Counted from the stretch's first letter, positions 1 through 6,479 are shown. The stretch: 7,287 nucleotides of DNA from Actinomycetota bacterium (GCA_028718045.1 JAQUMQ010000065.1:1-7287), one strand, 5' to 3'. Notes: generated by a model not told the origin, from the sequence alone. Numbers and translations are program-made.

Positions 1-622
1 AAGCAACACTTACTACTCCTGTACCGCCAAGCGCCACAATTGGAAAAGTATCCCCATCGTTTCCGCTATAAACCTTAAAACCTGTTTGTGCATCTCTTAT
101 TATTTCCGCGACTTGTTTCAAGTCTCCGCTTGCTTCTTTTACGGCAACTATGTTTTTTATTTTGGAAAGCTCAACACATGTTTTTGAGCTTATATTGCAA
201 CATGTTCTTGAAGGAACATTATATATAATTATAGGTATATCCACAGCTTCAGATATCGATTCATAATGTTTTATTAAACCCGATTGAGTCGGTTTGTTGT
301 AATATGGAGTGACCATAAGCAACGCATCTGCACCGGACTGTATTGCTTTTTTTGACAACTCGATTGTATGATAAGTATCGTATGAGCCTGTCCCTGCTAT
401 AATCTTTATTTTATTTCCGAATTTTTTTTTGCCAAATTCAAAAAGTGCAATCTTTTCATCATCAGTCAAAGTAGGAGATTCTCCGGTAGTACCTGCAAGA
501 AGCAAGCTATCGCTACCATTTTCAACAAGATAATCCATTAATTTATCTGTTGACTCCCAATCGATTTTAAAATCTTTGTCAAATGGAGTAACCATAGCAG
601 TTATAACTTCTCCTAAATCCAT
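1..622 (-). CDS. dapA: 4-hydroxy-tetrahydrodipicolinate synthase, 3'-truncated by the window edge
   Basis: DapA condenses pyruvate with aspartate semialdehyde, the first committed step of the diaminopimelate/lysine pathway, in the cytoplasm. About 207 N-terminal residues of a family usually near 290-300 are present; the C-terminal part lies beyond position 1. Reading back from 622 the protein begins MDLGEVITAMVTPF and shows every expected TIM-barrel landmark: GTTGESPTL (T45-T46 of the proton relay), PYYNKP (Y108, contributed across the dimer), YNVPSRT (Y134, and R139, which binds the aspartate semialdehyde carboxylate) and VKEASGD with the Schiff-base lysine K162. These match E. coli T44, T45, Y107, Y133, R138 and K161 with a shift of one. 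The ATG start is set by a GGAGGA site 5 nt upstream. It follows dapB by 26 nt, so the two enzymes of consecutive steps are almost certainly co-transcribed. Motifs are seen directly; function follows from the family. Confidence 0.97.
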   Translation of the reverse strand, partial: MDLGEVITAMVTPFDKDFKIDWESTDKLMDYLVENGSDSLLLAGTTGESPTLTDDEKIALFEFGKKKFGNKIKIIAGTGSYDTYHTIELSKKAIQSGADALLMVTPYYNKPTQSGLIKHYESISEAVDIPIIIYNVPSRTCCNISSKTCVELSKIKNIVAVKEASGDLKQVAEIIRDAQTGFKVYSGNDGDTFPIVALGGTGVVSVA

Positions 623-627
623 TTTTA

Positions 628-633
628 TCCTCC
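628..633 (-). promoter_or_regulatory. Ribosome binding site of dapA
   Basis: GGAGGA on the minus strand, 5 nt before the dapA ATG (622-620). It is a near-perfect SD site and fixes the start; there is room for no separate promoter of normal size in the 26-nt gap after dapB. Confidence 0.85.
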
Positions 634-648
634 AAGTATAATAAGATA

Positions 649-1446
649 TTAAATTTCAATTAGTGACTCGAGACCGTAAGAAAAATTTGGAAGCTTGTCT
701 ATATTTCTTATAGCCATAATGAGTCCGGCATAAAATGATGATCTGTCTATGCTGTCATGTTTTATAGTAAGAGTTTGCCCTTTTGAACCAAAAATTACGC
801 TTTGGTGCGCAAGCAAACCCGGAAGTCTTATACTGTGGATATGAATACCGTCAGAAAATGCTCCTCTGCTACCCTCGATGGTTTCTTTTTCATCAGATAA
901 AAATTTTAATGCATTAAAATTTTTCTTTTTATTTATAGCTGTCGCGGTAGCGATTGCCGTCCCTGACGGCGCATCTTTCTTTTTATCATGATGCATTTCG
1001 ACAATTTCACAATTGTCGAAATATGAAGCTGCCAGTGAAGAAAGCCTTACCATCATAACTGCACCAATCGAAAAATTAGGAACGATGAATACTTTGCTTT
1101 TTATTTTTTTTGCTTTTTCCTTTACGATGTCAATTTCTTCCTTTGACAGTCCTGTCGCACCAACTATTATGTTAGTTTTACTTTCAATTGCCCATAATAT
1201 GTTTTTATATACGACTTCAGGCCCGGTAAAATCTATAACCAAATCTGGTTTTGCAGCTTTTATATCTTCATATTTATCTGTTACCTTTATTCCTGAAATT
1301 TCTCTTCCTGTCAATATACCTATATCTGTACCTATGTTTATTCTATCAAATCCTGCAACAATTTTTATGTCTTGTTCAAGTATCAATTCTGAAAGCATTG
1401 ATCTGCCCATTTTTCCGCAAATACCAAATAAAGCGATATTTTTCAT
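649..1446 (-). CDS. dapB: 4-hydroxy-tetrahydrodipicolinate reductase
   Basis: DapB reduces the product of DapA to tetrahydrodipicolinate with NAD(P)H, in the cytoplasm. The 265 residues are normal family length. The N-terminal Rossmann domain has the glycine motif GICGKMGR (8-15), an acidic-basic pair D34-R35 at the end of the second strand (D/E here usually permits NADH, R also contacts NADPH phosphate), and GATG (96-99) near the nicotinamide. The catalytic and tetramerisation domain has PNFSIG (123-128), then EMHHDKKKDAPSGTA, with H152-H153 and K156 matching E. coli H159-H160 and K163 and the substrate-binding loop SGT (161-163). IRLPGLLAHQ and the C-terminal return to the Rossmann fold follow. 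The ATG overlaps the stop of the M16 peptidase gene as ATGA, with AAGGAGG 4 nt upstream, so translation is probably coupled. dapA follows 26 nt downstream. No lysine riboswitch can fit in front of the gene. Confidence 0.98.
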   Translation of the reverse strand: MKNIALFGICGKMGRSMLSELILEQDIKIVAGFDRINIGTDIGILTGREISGIKVTDKYEDIKAAKPDLVIDFTGPEVVYKNILWAIESKTNIIVGATGLSKEEIDIVKEKAKKIKSKVFIVPNFSIGAVMMVRLSSLAASYFDNCEIVEMHHDKKKDAPSGTAIATATAINKKKNFNALKFLSDEKETIEGSRGAFSDGIHIHSIRLPGLLAHQSVIFGSKGQTLTIKHDSIDRSSFYAGLIMAIRNIDKLPNFSYGLESLIEI

Positions 1447-2723
1447 TTTGCCTCCTTGAAAATACTCTTACCTATTTCCCCCAGAATCGCTATGTTTTTT
1501 CTATCCGGATCAAAATACTTATTTGAAACTTCATAAACATCGTTAGCGCTTACTAAATCTATTTTATTTAAAATTTCATTAATAGGCAAAACATGATTAT
1601 CTATTAAAAGGCTCTTCCCAAATCTGAACATTCTTGAACTGGTTTCTTCCGTGCTTAAAACAACGCTACCTTTTATATTTTCCTTAGCTCTATCAAGCTC
1701 AATATTATTTATCGAATTTTTCCTTATATCATTTATTTCATTATCTATTATTTCGATGACTTTTTTGGCATTGCCAGGATCACAAGCAGCATATATATCG
1801 ATAATTCCCGTATCGGTATATTGAGTATTGCTTGCATATAACGAATATGCAAGACCTAGATCTTCGCGAATTTTCTGAAAAAGCCTGCTGCTCATGCTAC
1901 CTCCAATTATATTCATAAGCACCGCAAGCGGATATCTGTCGTTGCTTGAGCGCCTGCAACCCACGCCACCATAACAAATATTTGCGGATTTTATTTTCTT
2001 TCTTATCACTTTCATGTCGTTTCTAATTTCAGGTTCCTTTTTATCGATAACAACCTTTTCATTTGATCCGTTTACGACGAATCTATCGATATTTTTTTTC
2101 ACAACTTCGACCAGGCTTTTATGCTTAACATTGCCTGCCGCTGATACTACTATGTTTTTGAATACGAATCTTTTGTTAAAGTAATCCCATACGTTATTCA
2201 ACTTTATATTCTTTAATGACTCGACCGTTCCCAGTATGGATAAACTCAAAGGATGTCCGTTTAGTACAAGTTCATAAAAATAATTATAAACATCTTCTGA
2301 TGGGGTATCTTCTATCATCTTGATTTCTTCAAATATTATCTTTTTTTCGGTATCTAAATTATGCTGCAAAAAGGAGGGATTTAATACGACATCAAATAAT
2401 AATTCCGAGCATTTTTCCAAATGGGTATCAATGAATTCGCAGTAAAAACATGAATTCTCTTTATCCGTAAAAGCATTGAAATCCGCCCCGACCGAATCAA
2501 ATTCAATGGCTATTTCGCGATTGGTTCTTTTTTTGGTTCCTTTAAAAACAAGATGTTCGATAAGATGGGTTATTCCGTTTAAATCCTTGGATTCACCTCT
2601 CGAGCCGCTGGTTACCCAGATCCCAAACGAGATTGACCTGAAATAAGGAATATATTCGCTTATGATCCTTATTCCATTTTCCAGTTCTGTAATTTCATAA
2701 TTTTCTAAATTCAAACTACACAA
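1443..2723 (-). CDS. M16B family zinc metallopeptidase (YmxG/MlpA-like, processing-peptidase type)
   Basis: A 426-residue peptidase of the pitrilysin/insulinase superfamily, close in layout to B. subtilis MlpA/YmxG (about 410 residues), which sits at the same place after pnp. The inverted zinc motif HLIEH (53-57) supplies H53, H57 and the catalytic base E56; the third ligand is E133 in FEEIKM, followed by EDTP. The C-terminal half carries GGSMSSRLF (274-282) and the R286/Y293 pair of REDLGLAY typical of the second domain. No signal peptide or membrane segment is seen, so it is likely cytoplasmic; its substrates are unknown in this setting. The proposed start is TTG at 2723, because an in-frame stop lies at 2744-2742 and no ATG or GTG is available between. 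That start lies 13-15 nt from the GAGGAAG site, longer than usual; an ATA at 2732 is better spaced but non-canonical. The stop overlaps dapB. Confidence 0.93.
   Translation of the reverse strand: MCSLNLENYEITELENGIRIISEYIPYFRSISFGIWVTSGSRGESKDLNGITHLIEHLVFKGTKKRTNREIAIEFDSVGADFNAFTDKENSCFYCEFIDTHLEKCSELLFDVVLNPSFLQHNLDTEKKIIFEEIKMIEDTPSEDVYNYFYELVLNGHPLSLSILGTVESLKNIKLNNVWDYFNKRFVFKNIVVSAAGNVKHKSLVEVVKKNIDRFVVNGSNEKVVIDKKEPEIRNDMKVIRKKIKSANICYGGVGCRRSSNDRYPLAVLMNIIGGSMSSRLFQKIREDLGLAYSLYASNTQYTDTGIIDIYAACDPGNAKKVIEIIDNEINDIRKNSINNIELDRAKENIKGSVVLSTEETSSRMFRFGKSLLIDNHVLPINEILNKIDLVSANDVYEVSNKYFDPDRKNIAILGEIGKSIFKEAK
1451..1457 (-). promoter_or_regulatory. Ribosome binding site of dapB, inside the M16 peptidase gene
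   Basis: AAGGAGG on the minus strand, 4 nt before the dapB ATG. It is made of the last sense codons of the upstream peptidase gene (AAG GAG GCA AAA TGA, encoding K-E-A-K-stop). Ribosomes finishing the peptidase therefore stop on top of the dapB start, a textbook coupling layout. The match to the 16S 3' end is the best in the window. Confidence 0.85.
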
Positions 2724-2736
2724 TAAATATATTAAT

Positions 2737-2743
2737 CTTCCTC
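2737..2743 (-). promoter_or_regulatory. Probable ribosome binding site of the M16 peptidase gene
   Basis: GAGGAAG on the minus strand in the 51-nt gap after pnp. It is the only purine-rich SD-like site in that gap. The nearest canonical in-frame start, TTG at 2723, is 13 nt away; the only codon at ordinary distance is ATA (2732-2730). The SD call is fairly safe, but the start it serves is not. Confidence 0.6.
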
Positions 2744-2774
2744 ATAAAGTTATTAAAATAAAAGATTTTTAAAA

Positions 2775-4988
2775 TCAAGCTCTTTCCAAAGAAATTTTTC
2801 TTTCCTTTTTATCTATAAAAGTTACTTTTACAAGTAATTTTTCATTCAATTTCAAGAAATTTTCCACCTTGTCTATTCTTTTATCCGTAATCTTAGATAT
2901 ATGAAGAAGACCATCAATGCCAGGAATCAAATTTACGAACGCACCGAATTTTGTAATGCCGACAACGGTTCCGACAAATTCATCTCCGATACTTATGTCA
3001 TCGATTCCTCTAATGGAAGATTCTATCTTTTTTCTGGCAAGCATAACATCATTTTCATTTGAAGAAACTATTTCAACAATTCCCTCATTATCTTCATCAT
3101 ATAGCTCTATTCCGTCCAAATTAAATTCTTCTTTTATGGCTTTTATGTTTTTACCGCCAGGTCCAATTACTTCACCAATTTTTTCCTTAGGTATTCTGAA
3201 TGTAGTTATCTTGGGAGCACTTTCCGATAACTTTTCCCTGTAATTCGGTATTGTCTCAAGCATTTTATTTAAAATAAACAACCTTCCGTCTTTTGCTTTA
3301 TAAAGAGCCTTCCTTAGTATATCTATGGGAATACCTTTTACTTTTATATCCATTTGCAGTGCAGTAATTCCATTTTTAGTTCCGGCTACTTTAAAATCCA
3401 TATCTCCATAAAAATCTTCTATCCCTTGTATATCCGAAAGTACGACAAAACGATCGTCGTCTTCGCTTTTAATCAATCCCATTGCAATCCCTGAAACAGG
3501 ATTTGATATCGGAACTCCGGCATCCATCAAGGCTAAAGTCGAACCACACACGCTTGCCATTGAGGTAGATCCGTTTGATTCCAAAATTTCCGAAACAAGC
3601 CTTATTGCATACGGAAAGTCTTCCTTTTTTGGAATCATGGATTTAAGAGCACGTTCCGCAAGAGCTCCGTGTCCTATTTCTCTTCTTCTCGGACCTCTGA
3701 ACGGACCTGTCTCACCCGTAGAAAAAGCCGGAAAATTATAATGATGCATAAACCTTTTGAATTCTTCTGCTTCTATACTATCAATTTTTTGAGCTTCTTT
3801 CATCGATCCCAAAGCAAGTATTGTCAAAGCTTGAGTTTTGCCTCTTGTAAATAATCCCGTGCCATGTGTTGTTTCAGGGAAAAGAGATACCTCGCAAGCG
3901 ATCTTTCTTATCTCATCCGGTTTTCTTCCGTCAGGCCTTATTGCCTTTTCAATTATCATCTTTCGCACTAAAGATCTCTCAATATCTTTTAAGCTATATG
4001 CTATGCTTTCAACATCATCCGGATATTCTTCGATTAATTCATTCGTTACCTCGTCTGATATTTTTTTAATTTCATCTTGAAAATATCCTTTTTTTGACAG
4101 TTCAAGAATATGGTCGATATCGCCTGATATTGTTTTTTCCGCAATATAGTTTAACGTTTTTTCCATCTTATGATATGCGGCTTCTTTTACTTTATTTTTT
4201 ACATCTTCGTTTAATAAAAACTTAACGCCTTCCTGCTTTACATTGCCGATAAGGCTTTTAAAGTCTTTTTGTACTTTTATAAGCTTTTTAATTTCTTCAT
4301 GAGCAATTTCTATGGCTTTCAGGACCATTTCTTCATCTGCTTCGCAGCATCCTGCCTCTACCATTAAAACTGCTTTTTCGGTTCCGGCAACAACTATATC
4401 GATTTTTGATTGTTCTATTTCTTCATAATTTGGATTAATTATATAATCATCATTTATCTTAGCAATTCTTACGGCTCCTATTGGTTCTTCCATGGGAATA
4501 TCAGATATGGTAAGCGCCATAGAAGCACCATTTATAACTAAAACATCATAAGGATTTACTTGATCGACAGAAAGAATTGTTGCAGCCACTTGTACTTCGT
4601 TACGAAGATTTTTGTCAAATAGCGGTCTTATGGGTCTGTCCGTAAGCCGGGAAATCAATATTGCCTTATCGCTTGCCTTACCTTCACGTTTGTAAAATCC
4701 TCCCGGTATTTTACCGGCTGCATACATTTTTTCTTCAACATCTATTATAAGCGGAAAATAATCAGAACTTTTTTCGATGTTTTCCGACATTACGGCAGTT
4801 ACCAGTATTCCGATATTACCATATTTGACCAGAACAGAACCGTTGGTTTGTTTTGCAAGCTTTCCGGTGGAAAAACTTATTGTTTTACCGCCTATATCAA
4901 CTTGTATGCTTTTTTCTTTATTAAAATCAATCTTAGTATTATTGATACCTAAAACATTATCTTTGTCATCATCTAAAATATTATCCAA
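2775..4988 (-). CDS. pnp: Polyribonucleotide nucleotidyltransferase (PNPase)
   Basis: PNPase degrades RNA 3' to 5' with phosphate, releasing nucleoside diphosphates, and can run in reverse; it forms a ring-shaped trimer and takes part in mRNA decay. The 737 residues show the full order: first RNase PH-like domain (about 30-165, with AAGKIPGGF and RLTDRPIRPLF), helical domain (about 175-340), second RNase PH-like domain (about 350-585), KH domain (about 593-660, IGPGGKNIK at 608-616) and S1 domain (about 667-737). Catalytic-site features are intact: RRREIGHG, SNGSTSMASVCG and EDFYGDMD with D525 and D531, matching E. coli D486 and D492. The start is TTG, 11 nt after GGGAGG; no other start exists back to the rpsO stop, nor any ATG or GTG in the first 60 codons. 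This gives about 20 more N-terminal residues than B. subtilis PnpA, rich in Asp and Asn. The protein ends right after the S1 domain. Confidence 0.98.
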   Translation of the reverse strand: MDNILDDDKDNVLGINNTKIDFNKEKSIQVDIGGKTISFSTGKLAKQTNGSVLVKYGNIGILVTAVMSENIEKSSDYFPLIIDVEEKMYAAGKIPGGFYKREGKASDKAILISRLTDRPIRPLFDKNLRNEVQVAATILSVDQVNPYDVLVINGASMALTISDIPMEEPIGAVRIAKINDDYIINPNYEEIEQSKIDIVVAGTEKAVLMVEAGCCEADEEMVLKAIEIAHEEIKKLIKVQKDFKSLIGNVKQEGVKFLLNEDVKNKVKEAAYHKMEKTLNYIAEKTISGDIDHILELSKKGYFQDEIKKISDEVTNELIEEYPDDVESIAYSLKDIERSLVRKMIIEKAIRPDGRKPDEIRKIACEVSLFPETTHGTGLFTRGKTQALTILALGSMKEAQKIDSIEAEEFKRFMHHYNFPAFSTGETGPFRGPRRREIGHGALAERALKSMIPKKEDFPYAIRLVSEILESNGSTSMASVCGSTLALMDAGVPISNPVSGIAMGLIKSEDDDRFVVLSDIQGIEDFYGDMDFKVAGTKNGITALQMDIKVKGIPIDILRKALYKAKDGRLFILNKMLETIPNYREKLSESAPKITTFRIPKEKIGEVIGPGGKNIKAIKEEFNLDGIELYDEDNEGIVEIVSSNENDVMLARKKIESSIRGIDDISIGDEFVGTVVGITKFGAFVNLIPGIDGLLHISKITDKRIDKVENFLKLNEKLLVKVTFIDKKERKISLERA

Positions 4989-4991
4989 GTA

Positions 4992-5007
4992 TTGTGAGGC
5001 CTCCCAA
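4992..5007 (-). promoter_or_regulatory. pnp ribosome binding site within a 16-bp imperfect palindrome
   Basis: The pnp SD GGGAGG (5005-5000) lies 11 nt before the TTG start. It overlaps a perfect 8-bp palindrome GAGGCCTC (4996-5003), which extends to 7 of 8 pairs over 4992-5007. This is the most GC-rich spot in the intergenic DNA. The sequence is directly seen. A regulatory role (for example hiding the SD) is inference, and because the centre has no loop, a simple hairpin would have to leave the central pairs open. Confidence 0.6.
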
Positions 5008-5012
5008 CCTTT

Positions 5013-5282
5013 TTATTTCCTTAAGCCTAAATCTTTTATTAATTTTTTATATTTTGCCAGGTCATGATTTTTTAAATACTCTATCAATCTTTTCCTTTTT
5101 CCAACCATCATTACTAGGCCTCTTCTGGAAGCATGGTCAGTTTTATTTAGTTTAAGATGCTCATTTAATCTGTTTATTCTCGTAGTTAATATTGCTATCT
5201 GAACCTCTGTTGACCCTGTATCATTTTCATGAACTTTAAACTTCTCGATAAGGTTCTGCTTATCTGTTTTCGTAATAGACAA
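5013..5282 (-). CDS. rpsO: 30S ribosomal protein S15
   Basis: S15 binds the central domain of 16S rRNA early in 30S assembly and contributes to an inter-subunit bridge. With the start placed at TTG 5282 the protein has 89 residues, exactly the usual bacterial length, and begins MSITKTDKQ, aligning with B. subtilis S15 from its first residue. Family signatures are NDTGSTEVQIA, the rRNA-contacting DHASRRGL and MVGKRKRL, and the C-terminal KDLGLRK. A longer reading from TTG 5303 would add seven residues, but would translate through the likely SD AAAGGGTGG, so I reject it. pnp follows after only 24 nt with no terminator, as in the conserved rpsO-pnp operon. Both starts are TTG, unusual for a highly expressed ribosomal protein. 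The AT-rich spacer upstream probably holds its promoter. Confidence 0.95.
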   Translation of the reverse strand: MSITKTDKQNLIEKFKVHENDTGSTEVQIAILTTRINRLNEHLKLNKTDHASRRGLVMMVGKRKRLIEYLKNHDLAKYKKLIKDLGLRK

Positions 5283-5291
5283 CTTATGTTT

Positions 5292-5300
5292 CCACCCTTT
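5292..5300 (-). promoter_or_regulatory. Ribosome binding site that decides the rpsO start
   Basis: AAAGGGTGG on the minus strand, 9 nt before TTG 5282. It resembles the AAAGGAGG consensus with one change. Its placement makes TTG 5282 the natural start and makes TTG 5303, which lies in front of it, implausible. Confidence 0.7.
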
Positions 5301-5325
5301 CAAAATATTTTTAGTTTTTCAATTT

Positions 5326-5334
5326 ATCATAACA
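5326..5334 (-). promoter_or_regulatory. Candidate extended -10 promoter of rpsO-pnp
   Basis: TGTTATGAT on the minus strand is a TGn-extended -10 with a 5/6 TATAAT match. Transcription would begin near 5319, giving a leader of about 37 nt with the SD near its end, a sensible geometry. No good -35 box lies 16-18 nt upstream, but that stretch is very A/T-rich and extended -10 promoters depend less on a -35. In DNA this AT-rich, chance matches are common, so this is a prediction only. Confidence 0.45.
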
Positions 5335-5347
5335 TATGCTTTAATAC

Positions 5348-5373
5348 AAATAATTTATTTTTTTAAATTATTT
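5348..5373. repeat. All-A/T inverted repeat upstream of rpsO
   Basis: Perfect 9-bp arms AAATAATTT / AAATTATTT around an 8-nt A/T loop, within the 237-bp ribF-rpsO spacer (5283-5519, about 15% G+C by hand count). A hairpin without any G-C pair would be weak, and such repeats arise often by chance in DNA of this composition. It could equally act as an A/T-rich upstream element for the extended -10 just downstream of it. Apart from the two promoter candidates, I see nothing else in this spacer. Confidence 0.35.
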
Positions 5374-5456
5374 TTACATAATTAATTTTACGTTATCTTA
5401 CTTTAATTCATTATTTAACTTTATTGATTGAAGTTAATAATTTTTACCAAACTATT

Positions 5457-5485
5457 ATTATATCATTTTATTTATTTATTATTAA
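5457..5485 (-). promoter_or_regulatory. Candidate promoter in the ribF-rpsO spacer (distal)
   Basis: Minus strand: TTAATA (5485-5480, 4/6 of TTGACA), a 17-nt spacer, and TATAAT (5462-5457) preceded by TGA, so a perfect TGn-extended -10. Transcription would start near 5450, leaving a leader of roughly 168 nt, very A/T-rich, before rpsO. The -10 matches better than that of the proximal candidate at 5326-5334, but the local base composition makes false positives likely. Confidence 0.45.
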
Positions 5486-5519
5486 GAAAATACTTTTAAA
5501 GACTTGAATTCATCATCTT

Positions 5520-6473
5520 TCAAAACCTTTTGTCTAATTTAAAATACTCAATACAATTTTTAATATCAATATTTATTTGATTTATTAAATCCTGTGGCAA
5601 ATTAAATTTTATTTCGTCTCTTAAGTATTTAAAAAATTCAACAGTTATTTTCTTTGAGTAAATGTTGTTTTTAAAATTTAACATATGTGCTTCTACTACG
5701 GTTTTTCTATATCCGAAAGTTGGATTGTTCCCTATATTTATTACTGACGGAAACACTCCGGAGCTTCCTTCTATTTTGATTTTCCCTATATAAACTCCTC
5801 TCTTAGGCATTACGTACGAATCTTCAATTTCAATGTTCGCCGTCGGAAATCCCATGCTTGTTCCTCTTGAAAAACCTTTCTGAACTATTCCGCCAACGGC
5901 AGGATAACGCCCTAAAAACAGTTTGATATTCTCGATGTCTCCTTCGGCATACAACTTTCTTATTACCGTACTTGAAACGATAATATTATTTATCTTTAAC
6001 AGTTTGACTACATGCACAATTTTGTCATATTTTTTCAAAAAATCTTTTAAAAATATATAATCACCTTTCGCGCCTTTACCAAATTTAAAATTTTCCCCAA
6101 TAAATACTTCTTTTGCATTTATCTTGTCAATCAATATTTTTCGGCAAAAATCATCGGCACTTAAACCGGCAAATTCGTTATTAAAGCCTATGCTTATTAT
6201 GTAATCCACTCCGAGATCGCTTATCATCCTTATCTTTTCGCTAAAAGGGATTATCAGTTTTTTTTCTTTTTTCCCGGTTAACATATTGACAGGAGGAATA
6301 TCGAAAGTAAGGGCAACGCTTGATCCTCCGATAGCCTTCGCTCTTTTTATGCATTTTTTTATGATATCCTGGTGCCCTTTATGTATTCCATCAAAAAACC
6401 CAATTACCACTGCATTTATGCTCTTTTGGAAATAATTATCCGCTAAATCTTTGAAATTTATTATCTTTGCCAA
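5520..6473 (-). CDS. ribF: Bifunctional riboflavin kinase / FMN adenylyltransferase (FAD synthetase)
   Basis: RibF phosphorylates riboflavin to FMN and then adenylylates FMN to FAD. The 317 residues are typical. The N-terminal nucleotidyltransferase domain (about 1-175) has the ATP-binding GFFDGIHKGH (25-34), the flavin-site stretch GENFKFGKGAKGD (126-138) and SSTVIR (167-172), equivalent to the ISSTxIR motif. The C-terminal riboflavin kinase domain (about 183-312) has GFPTAN (208-213), with the T/N residues that bind Mg-ATP, RGVYIG, NIGNNPTF and VEAH with the catalytic base E261. The start is TTG 6473, 6 nt after AAGG in ACAAGG; an in-frame stop lies just upstream (6497-6495), and no in-frame ATG or GTG lies between. 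It follows truB by 68 nt, the usual Bacillota neighbour. No FMN riboswitch is visible in front of it. After its stop comes the 237-bp spacer, without a clear GC-rich terminator. Confidence 0.97.
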   Translation of the reverse strand: MAKIINFKDLADNYFQKSINAVVIGFFDGIHKGHQDIIKKCIKRAKAIGGSSVALTFDIPPVNMLTGKKEKKLIIPFSEKIRMISDLGVDYIISIGFNNEFAGLSADDFCRKILIDKINAKEVFIGENFKFGKGAKGDYIFLKDFLKKYDKIVHVVKLLKINNIIVSSTVIRKLYAEGDIENIKLFLGRYPAVGGIVQKGFSRGTSMGFPTANIEIEDSYVMPKRGVYIGKIKIEGSSGVFPSVINIGNNPTFGYRKTVVEAHMLNFKNNIYSKKITVEFFKYLRDEIKFNLPQDLINQINIDIKNCIEYFKLDKRF

Positions 6474-6479
6474 AATAAA

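Noticed and set aside
1013..1459. Plus-strand ORF of 148 codons opposite dapB
   Set aside because: It lies wholly against a fully convincing dapB frame, shows no family motif and has Ser/Ile/Phe-rich composition typical of an antisense shadow. The same holds for the plus-strand ORFs at 1251-1526, 2917-3243, 3669-3854, 3838-4080, 3866-4069, 4777-5067 and 6831-7103.
1443..1470. Lysine riboswitch (L-box) in front of dapB
   Set aside because: dapB overlaps the preceding gene by 4 nt and the dapB-dapA gap is 26 nt, so there is no non-coding space for one in this window.
4989..5012. A terminator or RNase III hairpin between rpsO and pnp, as in E. coli
   Set aside because: The gap is only 24 nt and has no U-run after the palindrome; nothing resembling an intrinsic terminator is present.
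5283..5303. Longer rpsO reading from TTG 5303 (96 residues)
   Set aside because: It would translate the SD-like AAAGGGTGG and add seven residues not found in S15 proteins; TTG 5282 gives the standard 89 residues and proper SD spacing.
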